The notes under the pieces: generated by a model
What the model was told of the DNA's origin: nothing
The model's input: the letters and a program-made list of their open reading frames with translations, nothing else
Databases searched by the model: none
Shown here: positions 1 to 8,908 of the stretch, one piece after another
Layout of the letters: each line of letters opens with the position of its first letter
How positions within the stretch are numbered: position 1 is the first letter of the stretch
Source: Bradyrhizobium nitroreducens
Lineage (GTDB): Bacteria; Pseudomonadota; Alphaproteobacteria; Rhizobiales; Xanthobacteraceae
Assembly: GCF_002776695.1 (NCBI RefSeq)
Contig: NZ_LFJC01000003.1
Coordinates: 5,390,091 to 5,454,090 of the forward strand
Reading direction: 5' to 3'
DNA length: 64,000 nt
Translations under genes and position numbers: made by a program

Positions 1-410
1 TGACGACCAACTTCCTCTTCAACGCGATCGAGAACTCGCTGTGGGCGGTGACGTTCTTCCTCGCCGGCATCGCGCTGTGCCGCCTGATGCCGGAATTCCA
101 GGGCGTGGTGCGCTGGGCGCTGACCGCGGGCATCGTCGGCATTGCCTGCTTCCTCGCCTTCCTCGTCACCGTCGACGTGCCGATGTATCTCAGCCGCTGG
201 CGGGCAGGGCACGCCGAAGGCAACACGTTCCTCGGCTTCCTCGAGGGCCTGCATGACGTCTCGACGCGCTGGGTCGTGACCCACGACATCGCGCATTGGA
301 AGGGCGAGCTGACCTGGATGTTCCTGTATTTCAGCGCCGCGGTGTGGTCGAGCCTGGCGCTCTGCGCGCTCTATGCGATGGAAGGCTATCTGGCGCTGTA
401 TCTGGCGTGA
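1..410 (+). CDS. membrane protein, C-terminal part (5' end outside window)
   Basis: The reading frame is open from base 3 to a TGA at 408-410, so the start lies to the left of the window. About 135 residues are visible. They are hydrophobic, with at least three likely membrane-spanning stretches: around the first visible GTG codon, in the middle (WALTAGIVGIACFLAFLV), and near the C-terminus (FLYFSAAVWSSLALCALYAM). No catalytic motif or family signature could be recognised, so no function is proposed. It ends four bases before the stop of the convergent binding-protein gene. Confidence 0.7.
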   Translation, partial: TTNFLFNAIENSLWAVTFFLAGIALCRLMPEFQGVVRWALTAGIVGIACFLAFLVTVDVPMYLSRWRAGHAEGNTFLGFLEGLHDVSTRWVVTHDIAHWKGELTWMFLYFSAAVWSSLALCALYAMEGYLALYLA

Positions 411-414
411 GCGG

Positions 415-1626
415 TTACTTCCCCACCAGGCTGCACTTGCTGCGGTCGAGCGGACGGAAGGCCTGGTCGGGCGGGATCGTTGCCACCAGCTTGACGAAAT
501 CCCACGGACCTTTGGACTCCTGGGGTGTCTTGACCTGCACCAGATAGAGATCGTGCACCATGCGCTGATCCTCGCGGATGCGGCCGTTGGGCGTGTACGC
601 ATCGGACACCGGTGTCGCCTTCATCTTGGCCATCACGGTCACGCTGTCGTCGGAATCGGTGTCCTTGATCGCCTGTAGATAATGGCGCACGGCCGAATAG
701 ACGCCGGCCTGGATCTGCGAGGGCATGGCCTTGCGGCGCGCATAGAAGGCGTCGGAGAATTTTCGCGCGGCCGGTGAGACGTCCTCGAAGAACGAGGTGA
801 CGATGAGGTCGCCGCGGGTTGCCTTCAAGCCGACCGACTCGATATCGACGTTCTGGAACGACATCGGCACGATCTTGATGCCTTGATCGGCGAGGCCGAA
901 CTCCTCGGCCTGCTTGATCGCGGTGGCGTTGTCGCCGGCGACGTTGATGGCGAGGATCTTGGCGCCCGACGACTGTGCCTGAAGCAGGAACGAGCTGAAA
1001 TCGGGCGTGCCGAGCTGCGCCTTGACGCTGCCGGCGACTTTGCCGCCGAGCTCGCCGATGCGCCCGCGCGCCGTCGCTTCGATCGAATGGCCGAAGGCAT
1101 AGTCGCCGGTGATGAAGAACCACGGCTCCTTGCTGGTCTGCATGATGCCCGAGACCACGGCGGTCGCGGTGGAATAGGCGTCCTGGGTCCACTGCACGCT
1201 GGTCGGCGCGCAAGCCTCGTCGGTGAGCTGATTGGCGCCGGCGCCGGAGACGAGGAAGATCTTGCCGTTGCCGCGGACGAGTTCCTGCACCGCGAGCGCG
1301 GCGCCGGAGCTGCCGCCGTCGGCAATCGCCTGGACGCCTTCGCTGAACCATTTGCGGGCGAGCGATGACGCCAGATCCGGCTTGTTCTGGTGGTCGGCCT
1401 GCAGGATCTCGATCGGCTTGCCGTTGATCCTGCCGCCGAACTCCTCCGCCGCCATCCGCGCCGCCTCGACTGAACCCGGGCCCATGGCGGTGGCGAATAC
1501 GCCGTTCATGTCGGTGAGCACGCCGATGCGGATGGCATCGCCCTTGATCTGGGCGTGTGCCGCCGGGATTGCGAGAATGAGAGTGAGTAGCAACGTCGTG
1601 ATGGATGTCGCGCGGTTGGCTGCCAT
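415..1626 (-). CDS. branched-chain-type ABC transporter substrate-binding protein
   Basis: A 403-residue protein with a Sec signal peptide (about residues 1-25, ending AAHA) followed by a type I periplasmic binding fold that opens IRIGVLTDMNG, as in the LivJ/amide-urea family. It would bind a small organic ligand in the periplasm and deliver it to an ABC permease. It is clearly related to the next upstream gene: both share a W(F/Y)F(I/L)T-D-AFGH segment and a similar C-terminus with a cysteine. It is last in a minus-strand run with that paralogue, a FAH-family enzyme and an aromatic hydroxylase, which suggests an aromatic acid ligand. No permease or ATPase gene lies nearby. Confidence 0.9.
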   Translation of the reverse strand: MAANRATSITTLLLTLILAIPAAHAQIKGDAIRIGVLTDMNGVFATAMGPGSVEAARMAAEEFGGRINGKPIEILQADHQNKPDLASSLARKWFSEGVQAIADGGSSGAALAVQELVRGNGKIFLVSGAGANQLTDEACAPTSVQWTQDAYSTATAVVSGIMQTSKEPWFFITGDYAFGHSIEATARGRIGELGGKVAGSVKAQLGTPDFSSFLLQAQSSGAKILAINVAGDNATAIKQAEEFGLADQGIKIVPMSFQNVDIESVGLKATRGDLIVTSFFEDVSPAARKFSDAFYARRKAMPSQIQAGVYSAVRHYLQAIKDTDSDDSVTVMAKMKATPVSDAYTPNGRIREDQRMVHDLYLVQVKTPQESKGPWDFVKLVATIPPDQAFRPLDRSKCSLVGK

Positions 1627-1698
1627 GGCGTGTCTCGATCTTGATGGGGGCGTGTACGCGGCTGTTGCCGCAGTGGATGAAGGCGCGGTGAAGCAAGC

Positions 1699-2901
1699 CT
1701 AGTTGGCGACCTTGCAGGCGGGGTCCACGGGGCCGAAGGCCTGATCGCCGGGAATGCGCGTCAGGATCTTGTAATAGTCCCAGGGGTATTTCGATTCCGC
1801 GGGCGTCTTGACCTGCGCCAGCCAGAGATCGTGCATCATGAGGCCGTCGGCCCGCAGCTTGCCGCCGTGTGCGAAGAAATCGTCGATCGGCGTGTCGCGC
1901 ATCCTGCCCGCGACTTTGCCGGGATCGTCGGTCCCGGCTGCCTTGACGGCATTGAGATAGTGTGTGACCGCGGAATAGACGCCCGCCTGCCACATCGTGG
2001 GCATGCGCTGCATCTTGGCGAAGAAGCGCTTTGACCAGGCCCGCGTCTGGTCGTCCATGTCCCAGTAGAAGGCTGTTGTCAGCAGCAGGCCCTGCGCGCT
2101 TTGCAATCCGAGCGCGTCGATGTCCGTGATCAGCGCAAGCAGGGCGGCCATCTGTTGTCCGCCCTGGAACAGACCAAATTCACCGCCGGTCTTGATCTCG
2201 TTCACGTTGTTGGGTGGGCCGCCGGCTATTCCGATGATCTTCGCCTTCGAGGCCTGCGCCTGCAGCACGAAGGACGACATGTCGGTGGTTCCGAACGGCG
2301 GCCGAGCCGAGCCGAGCACCTGTCCGCCTTCGCGCTTGATCACGGCGGTGGCGTCACGCTCCAACGCGTGACCGAACGCAATGTCGTCCGTGAGGAAATA
2401 CCAGCTGTCGCCACCGCGCTTGACGACCTCCTGGGCAGTGCCGACCGCGAGCGCGTGGGTGTCGAACACCCACTGCATGGTGGTGGGCGAGCAGAACTTG
2501 CCGTGAAAGTCTGCGGTTCCGGTCGCTGTCACGATCAGCAGCTTCTTCTTCTCGCTCGCGACCGTCTGCGCCGCGAGCCCCACCGCCGACACCGGAACGT
2601 CCACGATGAGGTCGACCTGTTCGGTGTCATACCATCGCCGTGCGATGGCAGCGCCGATGTCCGGCTTGATCTGATGGTCGCCGACGATCAGCTTGATCGG
2701 CTTGCCCAACACGCTGCCGCCGAAATCGTCGATGGCCATTTGAGCCGCGGTCACGGAGCCCTGACCGGTCGGTGTCGAGGAGGGACCCGTCATGTCCGAC
2801 AAGACGCCGATCTTGACCTGGTCGTCCGAGATCTGGGCCTGGGCGACCGTGGTCGCCAGGATTGCCGCTGTCACGGCGAACGCGCGCGCCAGGCGATGCA
2901 T
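1699..2901 (-). CDS. branched-chain-type ABC transporter substrate-binding protein
   Basis: A 400-residue protein with a Sec signal peptide (residues 1-22, ending AQA) and the periplasmic binding fold (VKIGVLSDMTGPSS). The ATG at 2901 is preceded by a purine-rich AGGGAAGGAAA site. It is a paralogue of the neighbour at 415-1626. It lies 46 bases after the FAH-family gene in the same orientation and is probably co-transcribed with it. Two adjacent, diverged binding proteins suggest that related substrates are captured and fed to a permease encoded elsewhere. The ligand cannot be read from the sequence. Confidence 0.9.
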   Translation of the reverse strand: MHRLARAFAVTAAILATTVAQAQISDDQVKIGVLSDMTGPSSTPTGQGSVTAAQMAIDDFGGSVLGKPIKLIVGDHQIKPDIGAAIARRWYDTEQVDLIVDVPVSAVGLAAQTVASEKKKLLIVTATGTADFHGKFCSPTTMQWVFDTHALAVGTAQEVVKRGGDSWYFLTDDIAFGHALERDATAVIKREGGQVLGSARPPFGTTDMSSFVLQAQASKAKIIGIAGGPPNNVNEIKTGGEFGLFQGGQQMAALLALITDIDALGLQSAQGLLLTTAFYWDMDDQTRAWSKRFFAKMQRMPTMWQAGVYSAVTHYLNAVKAAGTDDPGKVAGRMRDTPIDDFFAHGGKLRADGLMMHDLWLAQVKTPAESKYPWDYYKILTRIPGDQAFGPVDPACKVAN

Positions 2902-2947
2902 GTTGTTTCCTTCCCTGTGATGCGTCCCTTTGTGGGATCGCTTTGAC

Positions 2948-3799
2948 TCAGGCCGGCTCGGCGATGACCGCGTTGCGCAAGGTGCCGATGCCGGAGATCT
3001 CGACCTCGACGGTGTCGCCCGGGCGCATCCACAGCGGCGGCGTGCGCTTGGCGCCGACGCCGCCCGGCGTTCCCGTGACGACGACGTCGCCGGGGACGAG
3101 CGGGCAGATCGTCGAGATGTAGGCGATCAACTCGGGGATGGCTGTGATCAGGAGGTCGGTGGTGGTGTCCTGCACCACGGCGCCGTTCAGCCGCGTCTGC
3201 AAGGTGAGCTTCGACGGGTCCGGAATCTCGTCCGCCGTCACCAGCCACGGGCCGAAGCTGCCGCTCTCCGCGAAAGTCTTGCCGGAGAGGAACTGGCTGG
3301 TGTGGCGCTGCCAGTCGCGGATGCTGCCCTCGTTGTAGCAGGCATAGCCGGCGATGTGGTCGAGCGCACGGCTCGCCGGGATATGCCGGCCCTGCTTGCC
3401 GATGACGAGCGCGAGCTCGCCTTCATAATCGAAATCGTCGCTTACTTTCGGTTTCACGATCGGCTGGAGATGGCCGACCTGGCTGCAGGGGAAGCGAACG
3501 AACAGCGCCGGCTTCTCGGTGACAGTGCGCCCGGTCTCGGCGACGTGGTCGCGATAGTTGAGGCCGACGCAGATGATCTTGCCGGGATCGGGGATGACGG
3601 GGGCGAAGGCGATCTCGTCGAGCGGATGATCGGGCGCGGCGGACGCGACGATCTCTGCCGCCTCGGCAACGCGACCGGCTTCGAGCAACTGCCGCAGCGT
3701 GGCGCAGGGCGCCATGCGCGTGCCGAGATCGACGACGCCATGGTCCTTGAGAGCCCCGAAGGAGGCGCGTCCGCCGGCGACGAATGAGAGCAGCTTCAT
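2948..3799 (-). CDS. fumarylacetoacetate hydrolase (FAH) family protein
   Basis: A 283-residue cytosolic protein with an N-terminal cap and a C-terminal FAH domain (about 70-280). The metal ligands expected for the family are visible: E126 and E128 in YEGEL and D190 in TADEI. The GLNYRDH motif (79-85) and a lysine at 174 are also present. Members act as 2-hydroxyhepta-2,4-dienedioate isomerases, 2-keto-4-pentenoate hydratase-like enzymes or acylpyruvate hydrolases, late in aromatic meta-cleavage. An AAGGAC site precedes the ATG. The gene follows the hydroxylase by 24 bases, which supports a role downstream of ring cleavage. The exact reaction is not assigned. Confidence 0.88.
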   Translation of the reverse strand: MKLLSFVAGGRASFGALKDHGVVDLGTRMAPCATLRQLLEAGRVAEAAEIVASAAPDHPLDEIAFAPVIPDPGKIICVGLNYRDHVAETGRTVTEKPALFVRFPCSQVGHLQPIVKPKVSDDFDYEGELALVIGKQGRHIPASRALDHIAGYACYNEGSIRDWQRHTSQFLSGKTFAESGSFGPWLVTADEIPDPSKLTLQTRLNGAVVQDTTTDLLITAIPELIAYISTICPLVPGDVVVTGTPGGVGAKRTPPLWMRPGDTVEVEISGIGTLRNAVIAEPA

Positions 3800-3823
3800 G
3801 AGATGTCCTTGAGTATGTTCGCT

Positions 3824-5329
3824 TCAGGCCGCGGACGGCACGTGGGTGAGGGGCGTGATGGCGGCGACGAGCTGGTCGAGTTCGGCGTCGTTACGGGCCG
3901 TGCCTTGCACATAGCGGTCGGGGCGCACGAGCGCGGCCGTGATGCCGTGCTTGTGCAGCCAGTCGCCGATGGCTTCCGCGTCATCGCCCGTGAGGGTCTC
4001 GATGCCTGCCTGTGCAAGGGCCGGGCGCGAGGACAGGGCGGCCGCTGTGACAAGCAGCACATGGCTGTAGCCGACCCGGTCGTCGCTGCGGCTGCCGTTC
4101 CGAAGCTCGAACTGCGGCGCGAGATCTCCGGCGAGAGGCTGGTTGCCGATCGTCAGCCCCGGGCCGAGCAGGGGCTTCTTCACCTCGAGCTTCACCGGCG
4201 CGTTCTCGCGAGCCTCGCCCGCGGCGAGGCCCGCTTCGATCGCCTTGGTGTTGATCACGCCGCCGAGGCGAATGGCGAGCTCGATGAATTGGCGCACATG
4301 CGGCAGGCGCTCGCTTTGATAGGTGTCGAGCAATTCGCGCGTGGCATTGCCCCGCACGACGGCGTCGAGCTTCCAGGCGAGGTTCGCGGCGTCGCGGATG
4401 CCGGCGCACATGCCCTGGCCGAGGAAGGGCGGGGTCTGGTGCGCGGAATCGCCCGCGAGCAGCAGTCGTCCGTTCCGCCATTGCCGTGCGATGACGGAAT
4501 GAAAGGTGTACACCGCCGCGCGCTCGATCTCGGCATCATCAGGCGTGATCCAGCGCGACAGCAGGTCCCAGACTTTCGCGGGTTGCGTGACGTCGTGAGA
4601 ATCCTCGTCCGGCAGCACCGTGATTTCCCAGCGCCGCCGCTTGCCGGTGCCGCGCACATAGGTCGCGGGCCGCCTGGGATCGCAATGCTGGAGGCTGTAG
4701 TCGCCGAGGTCGTCGCGCGCGCGCTTGAGCTGTACGTCGATCACCAGCCACCGCTCGTGGAAGCCGAGGTCGTCCATGCCGGAGCCGATGAAGCGGCGGA
4801 CCAGCGAGCGGGCGCCGTCGCAGCCGATCACGTAAGCAGCGCGGACTTCAGTGAGCTGTCCGTTCGAGAGGTCTTCGTAGCGCACGCGTACGCCATGGTC
4901 GTCCTGATCGAGCGCGAACACATCGCAGCGGTTGCGCAAGACGACGCCTGGAAAGCGGCCGAGACCGCCGATCAGGACATCCTCCAGATCCGGCTGGTGA
5001 AAGCGATAGCTGAGATTCCAGCCCATCGGCGTCGGGGTTTGCGGCCGCGACCAGTCCAGCAGCATCTTGCCGTCGGCATCCAGAAACAGCATGCCGGGGC
5101 TGAGGATGACGTGCGGCAGGATCGCGTCGGCGAGGCCGATGGTCTGGAACACCCGCATGCATTCGTCGTCGAAATGCACCGCGCGCGGCAGATGATAGCT
5201 TCGCGCCTCGCGCTCCAGCACCAAGGTCCGCACGCCGCACAGGCCGAGCAAATTGGCGAGCGTGGCGCCAACCGGCCCGCAGCCGACGATCACGACATCG
5301 AACTCTTCGAAGGTGGATTTATCTTGCAT
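3824..5329 (-). CDS. FAD-dependent aromatic hydroxylase, MhpA-like
   Basis: A class A flavoprotein monooxygenase of about 501 residues. It has an N-terminal Rossmann motif (VVIVGCGPVGATLANLLG), the central DG segment (IGCDGARSLVR) and the second FAD motif (LLAGDSAHQTPPFLGQGM). A C-terminal thioredoxin-like tail is present, as in MhpA and phenol hydroxylases. The family adds an ortho hydroxyl to a phenol such as 3-(3-hydroxyphenyl)propionate using NAD(P)H and O2. I chose the ATG at 5329 because GGGGAAGAG lies just upstream; an in-frame ATG at 5353 would add eight residues. It is the first gene of a minus-strand operon with the FAH enzyme and two binding proteins. The substrate is inferred only by family. 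Confidence 0.88.
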   Translation of the reverse strand: MQDKSTFEEFDVVIVGCGPVGATLANLLGLCGVRTLVLEREARSYHLPRAVHFDDECMRVFQTIGLADAILPHVILSPGMLFLDADGKMLLDWSRPQTPTPMGWNLSYRFHQPDLEDVLIGGLGRFPGVVLRNRCDVFALDQDDHGVRVRYEDLSNGQLTEVRAAYVIGCDGARSLVRRFIGSGMDDLGFHERWLVIDVQLKRARDDLGDYSLQHCDPRRPATYVRGTGKRRRWEITVLPDEDSHDVTQPAKVWDLLSRWITPDDAEIERAAVYTFHSVIARQWRNGRLLLAGDSAHQTPPFLGQGMCAGIRDAANLAWKLDAVVRGNATRELLDTYQSERLPHVRQFIELAIRLGGVINTKAIEAGLAAGEARENAPVKLEVKKPLLGPGLTIGNQPLAGDLAPQFELRNGSRSDDRVGYSHVLLVTAAALSSRPALAQAGIETLTGDDAEAIGDWLHKHGITAALVRPDRYVQGTARNDAELDQLVAAITPLTHVPSAA

Positions 5330-5381
5330 GGGGCCATCTCTTCCCCAAGCCATGCCATCCGTTCAACGCCGCCGCGCCAAG

Positions 5382-5437
5382 TGTCCGCCCAGCGGACGAC
5401 GACGGGCTGCACACCCATCCTGTCCGCCAGCCGGACA
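5382..5437. promoter_or_regulatory. paired inverted-repeat operator candidates
   Basis: Two related dyads lie in the divergent promoter between the hydroxylase operon and the binding-protein gene. One is GTCCGC-CCA-GCGGAC (5383-5397); the other is TGTCCG-CCAGC-CGGACA (5421-5437). Their starts are 39 bases apart, close to four helical turns. A weaker CTGT-TTCGG-ACAG follows at about 5453-5465. Spacing and repetition suggest a dimeric regulator, perhaps the IclR protein encoded at 7973-8764, but that link is inference. Confidence 0.45.
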
Positions 5438-5536
5438 TTTCGGCAATTGCGCTGTTTCGGACAGGTTCGGCCTGGCTACCTAGGCGCAGGAAAAAAAGTG
5501 CAGGTTGTCGATCGAGGCAGCCGCGGAGGAACGACG

Positions 5537-6685
5537 ATGCTGAAATGCGCGGGAGCGGCGTTGCTTGCGATCCGACTGTTGGTGATGCCGGCTCAGGCCG
5601 CAGACATCAACGTCGGAATCCTGCTGTCGGCGACTGGCCCGGCCGCGGCGATCGGGAATGCCGAGCGCAACGGGACCAGCTTCGGTGCGACCGAGATTGC
5701 GGGCCACAAGGTCAACTATCTGTTTCTCGACGAAGCCTCGGACAGCACCGCGGCGGTCGCGGCGCTGCGGAAATTGTTCCAGGGCAGCCAGATCGACATC
5801 CTCGTCGGTCCGACCACGACGCCGGGATCCTTTGCCGTGATCGATCCCGCGGTCGAATACCGCCTTCCTGTCATCACCCTGGCGCCCGTCAACGCGCTGG
5901 TCGCGCCGGTCGATGCGCGCAAGCGCTGGATCTTCAAGACGACCACCAACGACGATCACGAGGCGACGCCGTTGTTCGCGCACATGAAGACGAACGGGGT
6001 CAAGACGCTCGCCCTGATCGGCTTCGGCGATTCCTACGGTGATGCCTGGAGCAAGGTCGGCGCGGACATGTCTGCGGCCAATGGCATCAAGCTTGTGGCC
6101 GACGAGAAATATGCACGCACCGACACCACCGTCAGCGGGCAGGTGCTCAAGATCGTTGCCGCCAATCCCGACGCCGTTCTCATTGCAGCCTCCGGCGCGC
6201 CCGCGGCGCTACCACTGCTTCAACTTCGCGAGAAGGGATATGAAGGCAAGGTGTACGGCACGCTCGGTGCGACTTTCGGCGATTTTCGCAAGCTGACCGG
6301 AGCTCAGGGCGACGGGATCTTCGTGCCGCTGAGCCCGGCGGTGGGGGCTGCCTCGTTGCCGGATGAGCATCCCGCCAAGCAGGCGGCGCTGGAATTCATT
6401 CGCCGCTACGAGGCCAAGTTCGGGCCGGGAAGCCGCAATATCTTTGCGGGCTCAGCCTATGACGCGTTGCTTCTGATCGAGCGCGCCGCGCCCGCGGCGC
6501 TCAAGGCGGGAGAGCCCGGGACCGCCGAATTCCGGGAAGGACTCCGCAGTGCCATCGAAGGGCTGAAGGGCGTGGCCGGTTCGCGTGGCGTCTACAACTA
6601 CGGAGCCAACGACCACACCGGCCTCGACCAGAGCGCGCTGACGCTCGGCCGGCTCGAGAAGAGCGAATGGGTGGCCGTGCCCTGA
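5537..6685 (+). CDS. ABC transporter substrate-binding protein
   Basis: A 382-residue periplasmic binding protein. The ATG at 5537 follows GGAGG; the frame is open far upstream, but that extension is only a GC artefact across the opposite strand's hydroxylase. The signal peptide ends near AQA-ADINVG, followed by the LivJ-type fold (INVGILLSATGPAAAIG). It is more distant from the two binding proteins at 415-2901 than they are from each other. It is transcribed divergently from the hydroxylase operon and 53 bases before a P450, so it probably serves uptake of an aromatic compound. No permease is adjacent. Confidence 0.9.
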   Translation: MLKCAGAALLAIRLLVMPAQAADINVGILLSATGPAAAIGNAERNGTSFGATEIAGHKVNYLFLDEASDSTAAVAALRKLFQGSQIDILVGPTTTPGSFAVIDPAVEYRLPVITLAPVNALVAPVDARKRWIFKTTTNDDHEATPLFAHMKTNGVKTLALIGFGDSYGDAWSKVGADMSAANGIKLVADEKYARTDTTVSGQVLKIVAANPDAVLIAASGAPAALPLLQLREKGYEGKVYGTLGATFGDFRKLTGAQGDGIFVPLSPAVGAASLPDEHPAKQAALEFIRRYEAKFGPGSRNIFAGSAYDALLLIERAAPAALKAGEPGTAEFREGLRSAIEGLKGVAGSRGVYNYGANDHTGLDQSALTLGRLEKSEWVAVP

Positions 6686-6738
6686 GCGGTGCGCTTGAGG
6701 CGGGCGGGCGTGCTCTTGGCGGATTCGGAGAATAGAGG

Positions 6739-7923
6739 ATGACGGCCGCTCCCGGACAACCGGTCTATGACGTCGATCTCTACAGCGACGAGGTCTTGCG
6801 TGACCCATACCCGCATTATCGCGCCTTGCGCGAACTGGGCGCCGTGGTCTGGCTGCCTCGAAACGGGCTCCATGCGGTCGCGCGGTTCGACGACGTCCGT
6901 GCAGCGTTGCGGAATCCAGCAGTGTTCTCGTCGGCCCAAGGGGTCGCCGCGAACGATCACGTCAACGAGATCTCGCGAGGCACGACGCTGGCGAGCGATG
7001 CGCCCCTGCACGATCGGCTGCGTACAATCATCGCGGCCCCCTTGCTGCCGCGGGCGCTGCAGGACATCGCACCGCAGATCAGGGCGGAGGCCGGCCTGCT
7101 GATCGACGATCTCGTCGCCCGAGGCGAGTTCGACGCGGTCACCGACCTGGCTCAGTATCTCCCCCTGACGATCGTCTCCAAGCTCGTGGGTCTGGAGGAT
7201 TACGGCCGCGACAGCATGTTGCGATGGGCTGCGGCGACCTTCAACGTGCTGGGCGGCATGAATGCACGGGCGTGCGCGGCGCTGAAAGACGTTCAGGAAA
7301 TGCGAGCCTATCTCGGCGGAGAGGAGATCAGGACGCGGCTGCGGCCCGGCAGTTGGGGTGACCGGATATTTGCAGCGGCGGATCGGGGCGAGGTCGAGGC
7401 TGAGCGCTGTCCGGTGCTGATGCGGGATTATCTCGGACCGAGCCTTGATACGACCATCTTCGCAACGGCCAACCTCATCCTGCTGTTCGGTCGGCATCCC
7501 GACCAATGGGAGCTCGTCCGCAACGATCCGGCCCTGATCCCTAACGCGATCAACGAGGCGTTGCGGCTGGAATCGCCGGTCCGCGGGTTTACACGGCACC
7601 TCGTGGCCGATGCGACCATTGGCGATCTGGCCGTCCCGCGCAACAGCAGGGTGCTGCTGCTCTACGCCTCAGCCAATCGCGACGAGCGAAAGTGGCAGGA
7701 TCCCGAGCGATTCGACGTGAAGCGCCGCGCCAACAATCATCTCGGATTCGGCAACGGCACGCATATGTGCGCAGGCCTGCATCTGGCCCGGCTGGAGATG
7801 ACGGCGCTGCTGGAGGGTCTCGTTGAACGCGTCGCCGGCTTCGAGCTTGGCGAGCCCGTGCTCGCGCTCAACAACGTGCTGCGCGGTCTGGCGTCTCTCC
7901 CGGTCCGGGTGACGCGCGCGTAG
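6739..7923 (+). CDS. cytochrome P450, CYP199-like
   Basis: A 394-residue soluble bacterial P450. The haem-binding loop is FGNGTHMCAG with the cysteine ligand, the K-helix EALR motif is present, and the I-helix reads GPSLDTT with the acid-alcohol pair retained. From memory of the family, the overall pattern resembles CYP199 enzymes, which oxidise para-substituted benzoates; that is a resemblance, not a test. No ferredoxin or ferredoxin-reductase gene is adjacent, so electrons must come from partners elsewhere. It sits between a binding-protein gene and IclR in the aromatic island, which fits oxidative activation or O-demethylation of an aromatic acid. Confidence 0.9.
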   Translation: MTAAPGQPVYDVDLYSDEVLRDPYPHYRALRELGAVVWLPRNGLHAVARFDDVRAALRNPAVFSSAQGVAANDHVNEISRGTTLASDAPLHDRLRTIIAAPLLPRALQDIAPQIRAEAGLLIDDLVARGEFDAVTDLAQYLPLTIVSKLVGLEDYGRDSMLRWAAATFNVLGGMNARACAALKDVQEMRAYLGGEEIRTRLRPGSWGDRIFAAADRGEVEAERCPVLMRDYLGPSLDTTIFATANLILLFGRHPDQWELVRNDPALIPNAINEALRLESPVRGFTRHLVADATIGDLAVPRNSRVLLLYASANRDERKWQDPERFDVKRRANNHLGFGNGTHMCAGLHLARLEMTALLEGLVERVAGFELGEPVLALNNVLRGLASLPVRVTRA

Positions 7924-7972
7924 CTGCCGGCGGGCGCCGTTGTCGCACCCGTAACCAGCGTGAGGCTTGGAG

Positions 7973-8764
7973 TCAGGCCCCGACGTCGATGGCTGCTGCG
8001 GCGCTGCGTATCGGATCGACGAAGCTGGCGATGGCCTCCTCGATCCCCAGCGCCGAGCGAATCCAGATGATGGAGATGCAGCCGAACACGGCATCGTTGC
8101 GCACGATGGGCACGGCGATCGACGCCGTCTTGGGATTGAATTCGCCCTCGCTGCGGATCGCATAGCCGCGGGCCTGCGTCTCGGCGATCATGCGGTCGAG
8201 GCGGGCTTCGTCGAGAAAGGGGCGGTCATCGGCCTCGTCGATGCGGCGCAAGTGATTGAGAATCAGTTCTCGCTCATGGGCTGGGCAAGCGGCGAGATAG
8301 GCGCGGCCCGCTGACGTCCGGAGCATCGGCAGGCGTTTGCCGATCATGCCGCGGTCGATCGAGAGCGGGCTGCGCGCGTGGGTGGTCTCCTGCACGACCA
8401 TCGCGGCGTTCTCGTAAGTGGAGAGATCGACCGGCCAGACCAGGGTCTTGCTGAGCTCGGCGAGATAGGGCGCCGCCGCCTGGCAGATCACCACGCCGGG
8501 ATCGTAGCCGTCGCCGAGGCTCAGCGCGCGCCGGGTGACGCGAAAACGGTCGTCGCTGGCGCTGCGGGCGATATAGCCGAGTTCCTCGAGGGTTTCGAGC
8601 AGGCGGTAGACGGTGGGGCGGGGCAGGTCGAGCGCGCGGGCGACGTCGCCGGCACGGATGCCGCCCGAGCGGTTGACCTCCCGCAGCACGTCGAGCCCGC
8701 GCTTGAAGGCGCGGACGCCTTCCGACTGCCGGGGGACAGCCTTGTCCGTCCGCTCCTTGGACAC
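7973..8764 (-). CDS. IclR family transcriptional regulator
   Basis: A 263-residue regulator with an N-terminal winged helix-turn-helix (about 15-80; GIRAGDVARALDLPRPTVYRLLE) and a C-terminal IclR effector domain (about 90-260). Start is a GTG at 8764 with GGGAGGAAA upstream; the first codons give MSKERTD. IclR proteins often control aromatic degradation operons by binding a pathway acid. It is divergent from the extradiol dioxygenase gene with 144 bases between, and convergent with the P450, so it probably controls the island. The effector is unknown. Confidence 0.9.
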   Translation of the reverse strand: MSKERTDKAVPRQSEGVRAFKRGLDVLREVNRSGGIRAGDVARALDLPRPTVYRLLETLEELGYIARSASDDRFRVTRRALSLGDGYDPGVVICQAAAPYLAELSKTLVWPVDLSTYENAAMVVQETTHARSPLSIDRGMIGKRLPMLRTSAGRAYLAACPAHERELILNHLRRIDEADDRPFLDEARLDRMIAETQARGYAIRSEGEFNPKTASIAVPIVRNDAVFGCISIIWIRSALGIEEAIASFVDPIRSAAAAIDVGA

Positions 8765-8908
8765 TTCGCATTTCCTCCCTTGTGGCGCACGGTCCCGCGA
8801 TTATCGTTGCGAACGCGAAGCGATTGCGGAAGGCTACGTTAAGATCGCGCGCGGCCGGTATCAAGTTCGCCGTATTGCGGCACACGCGATGCCTTCGGGA
8901 GGTCGTCG

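Noticed and set aside
3803..5536. Long in-frame extension upstream of the binding-protein gene at 5537
   Set aside because: It is opposite the hydroxylase gene, which has clear FAD motifs. The extension reads as arginine/alanine-rich shadow sequence, and a good ribosome site and signal peptide begin at 5537.
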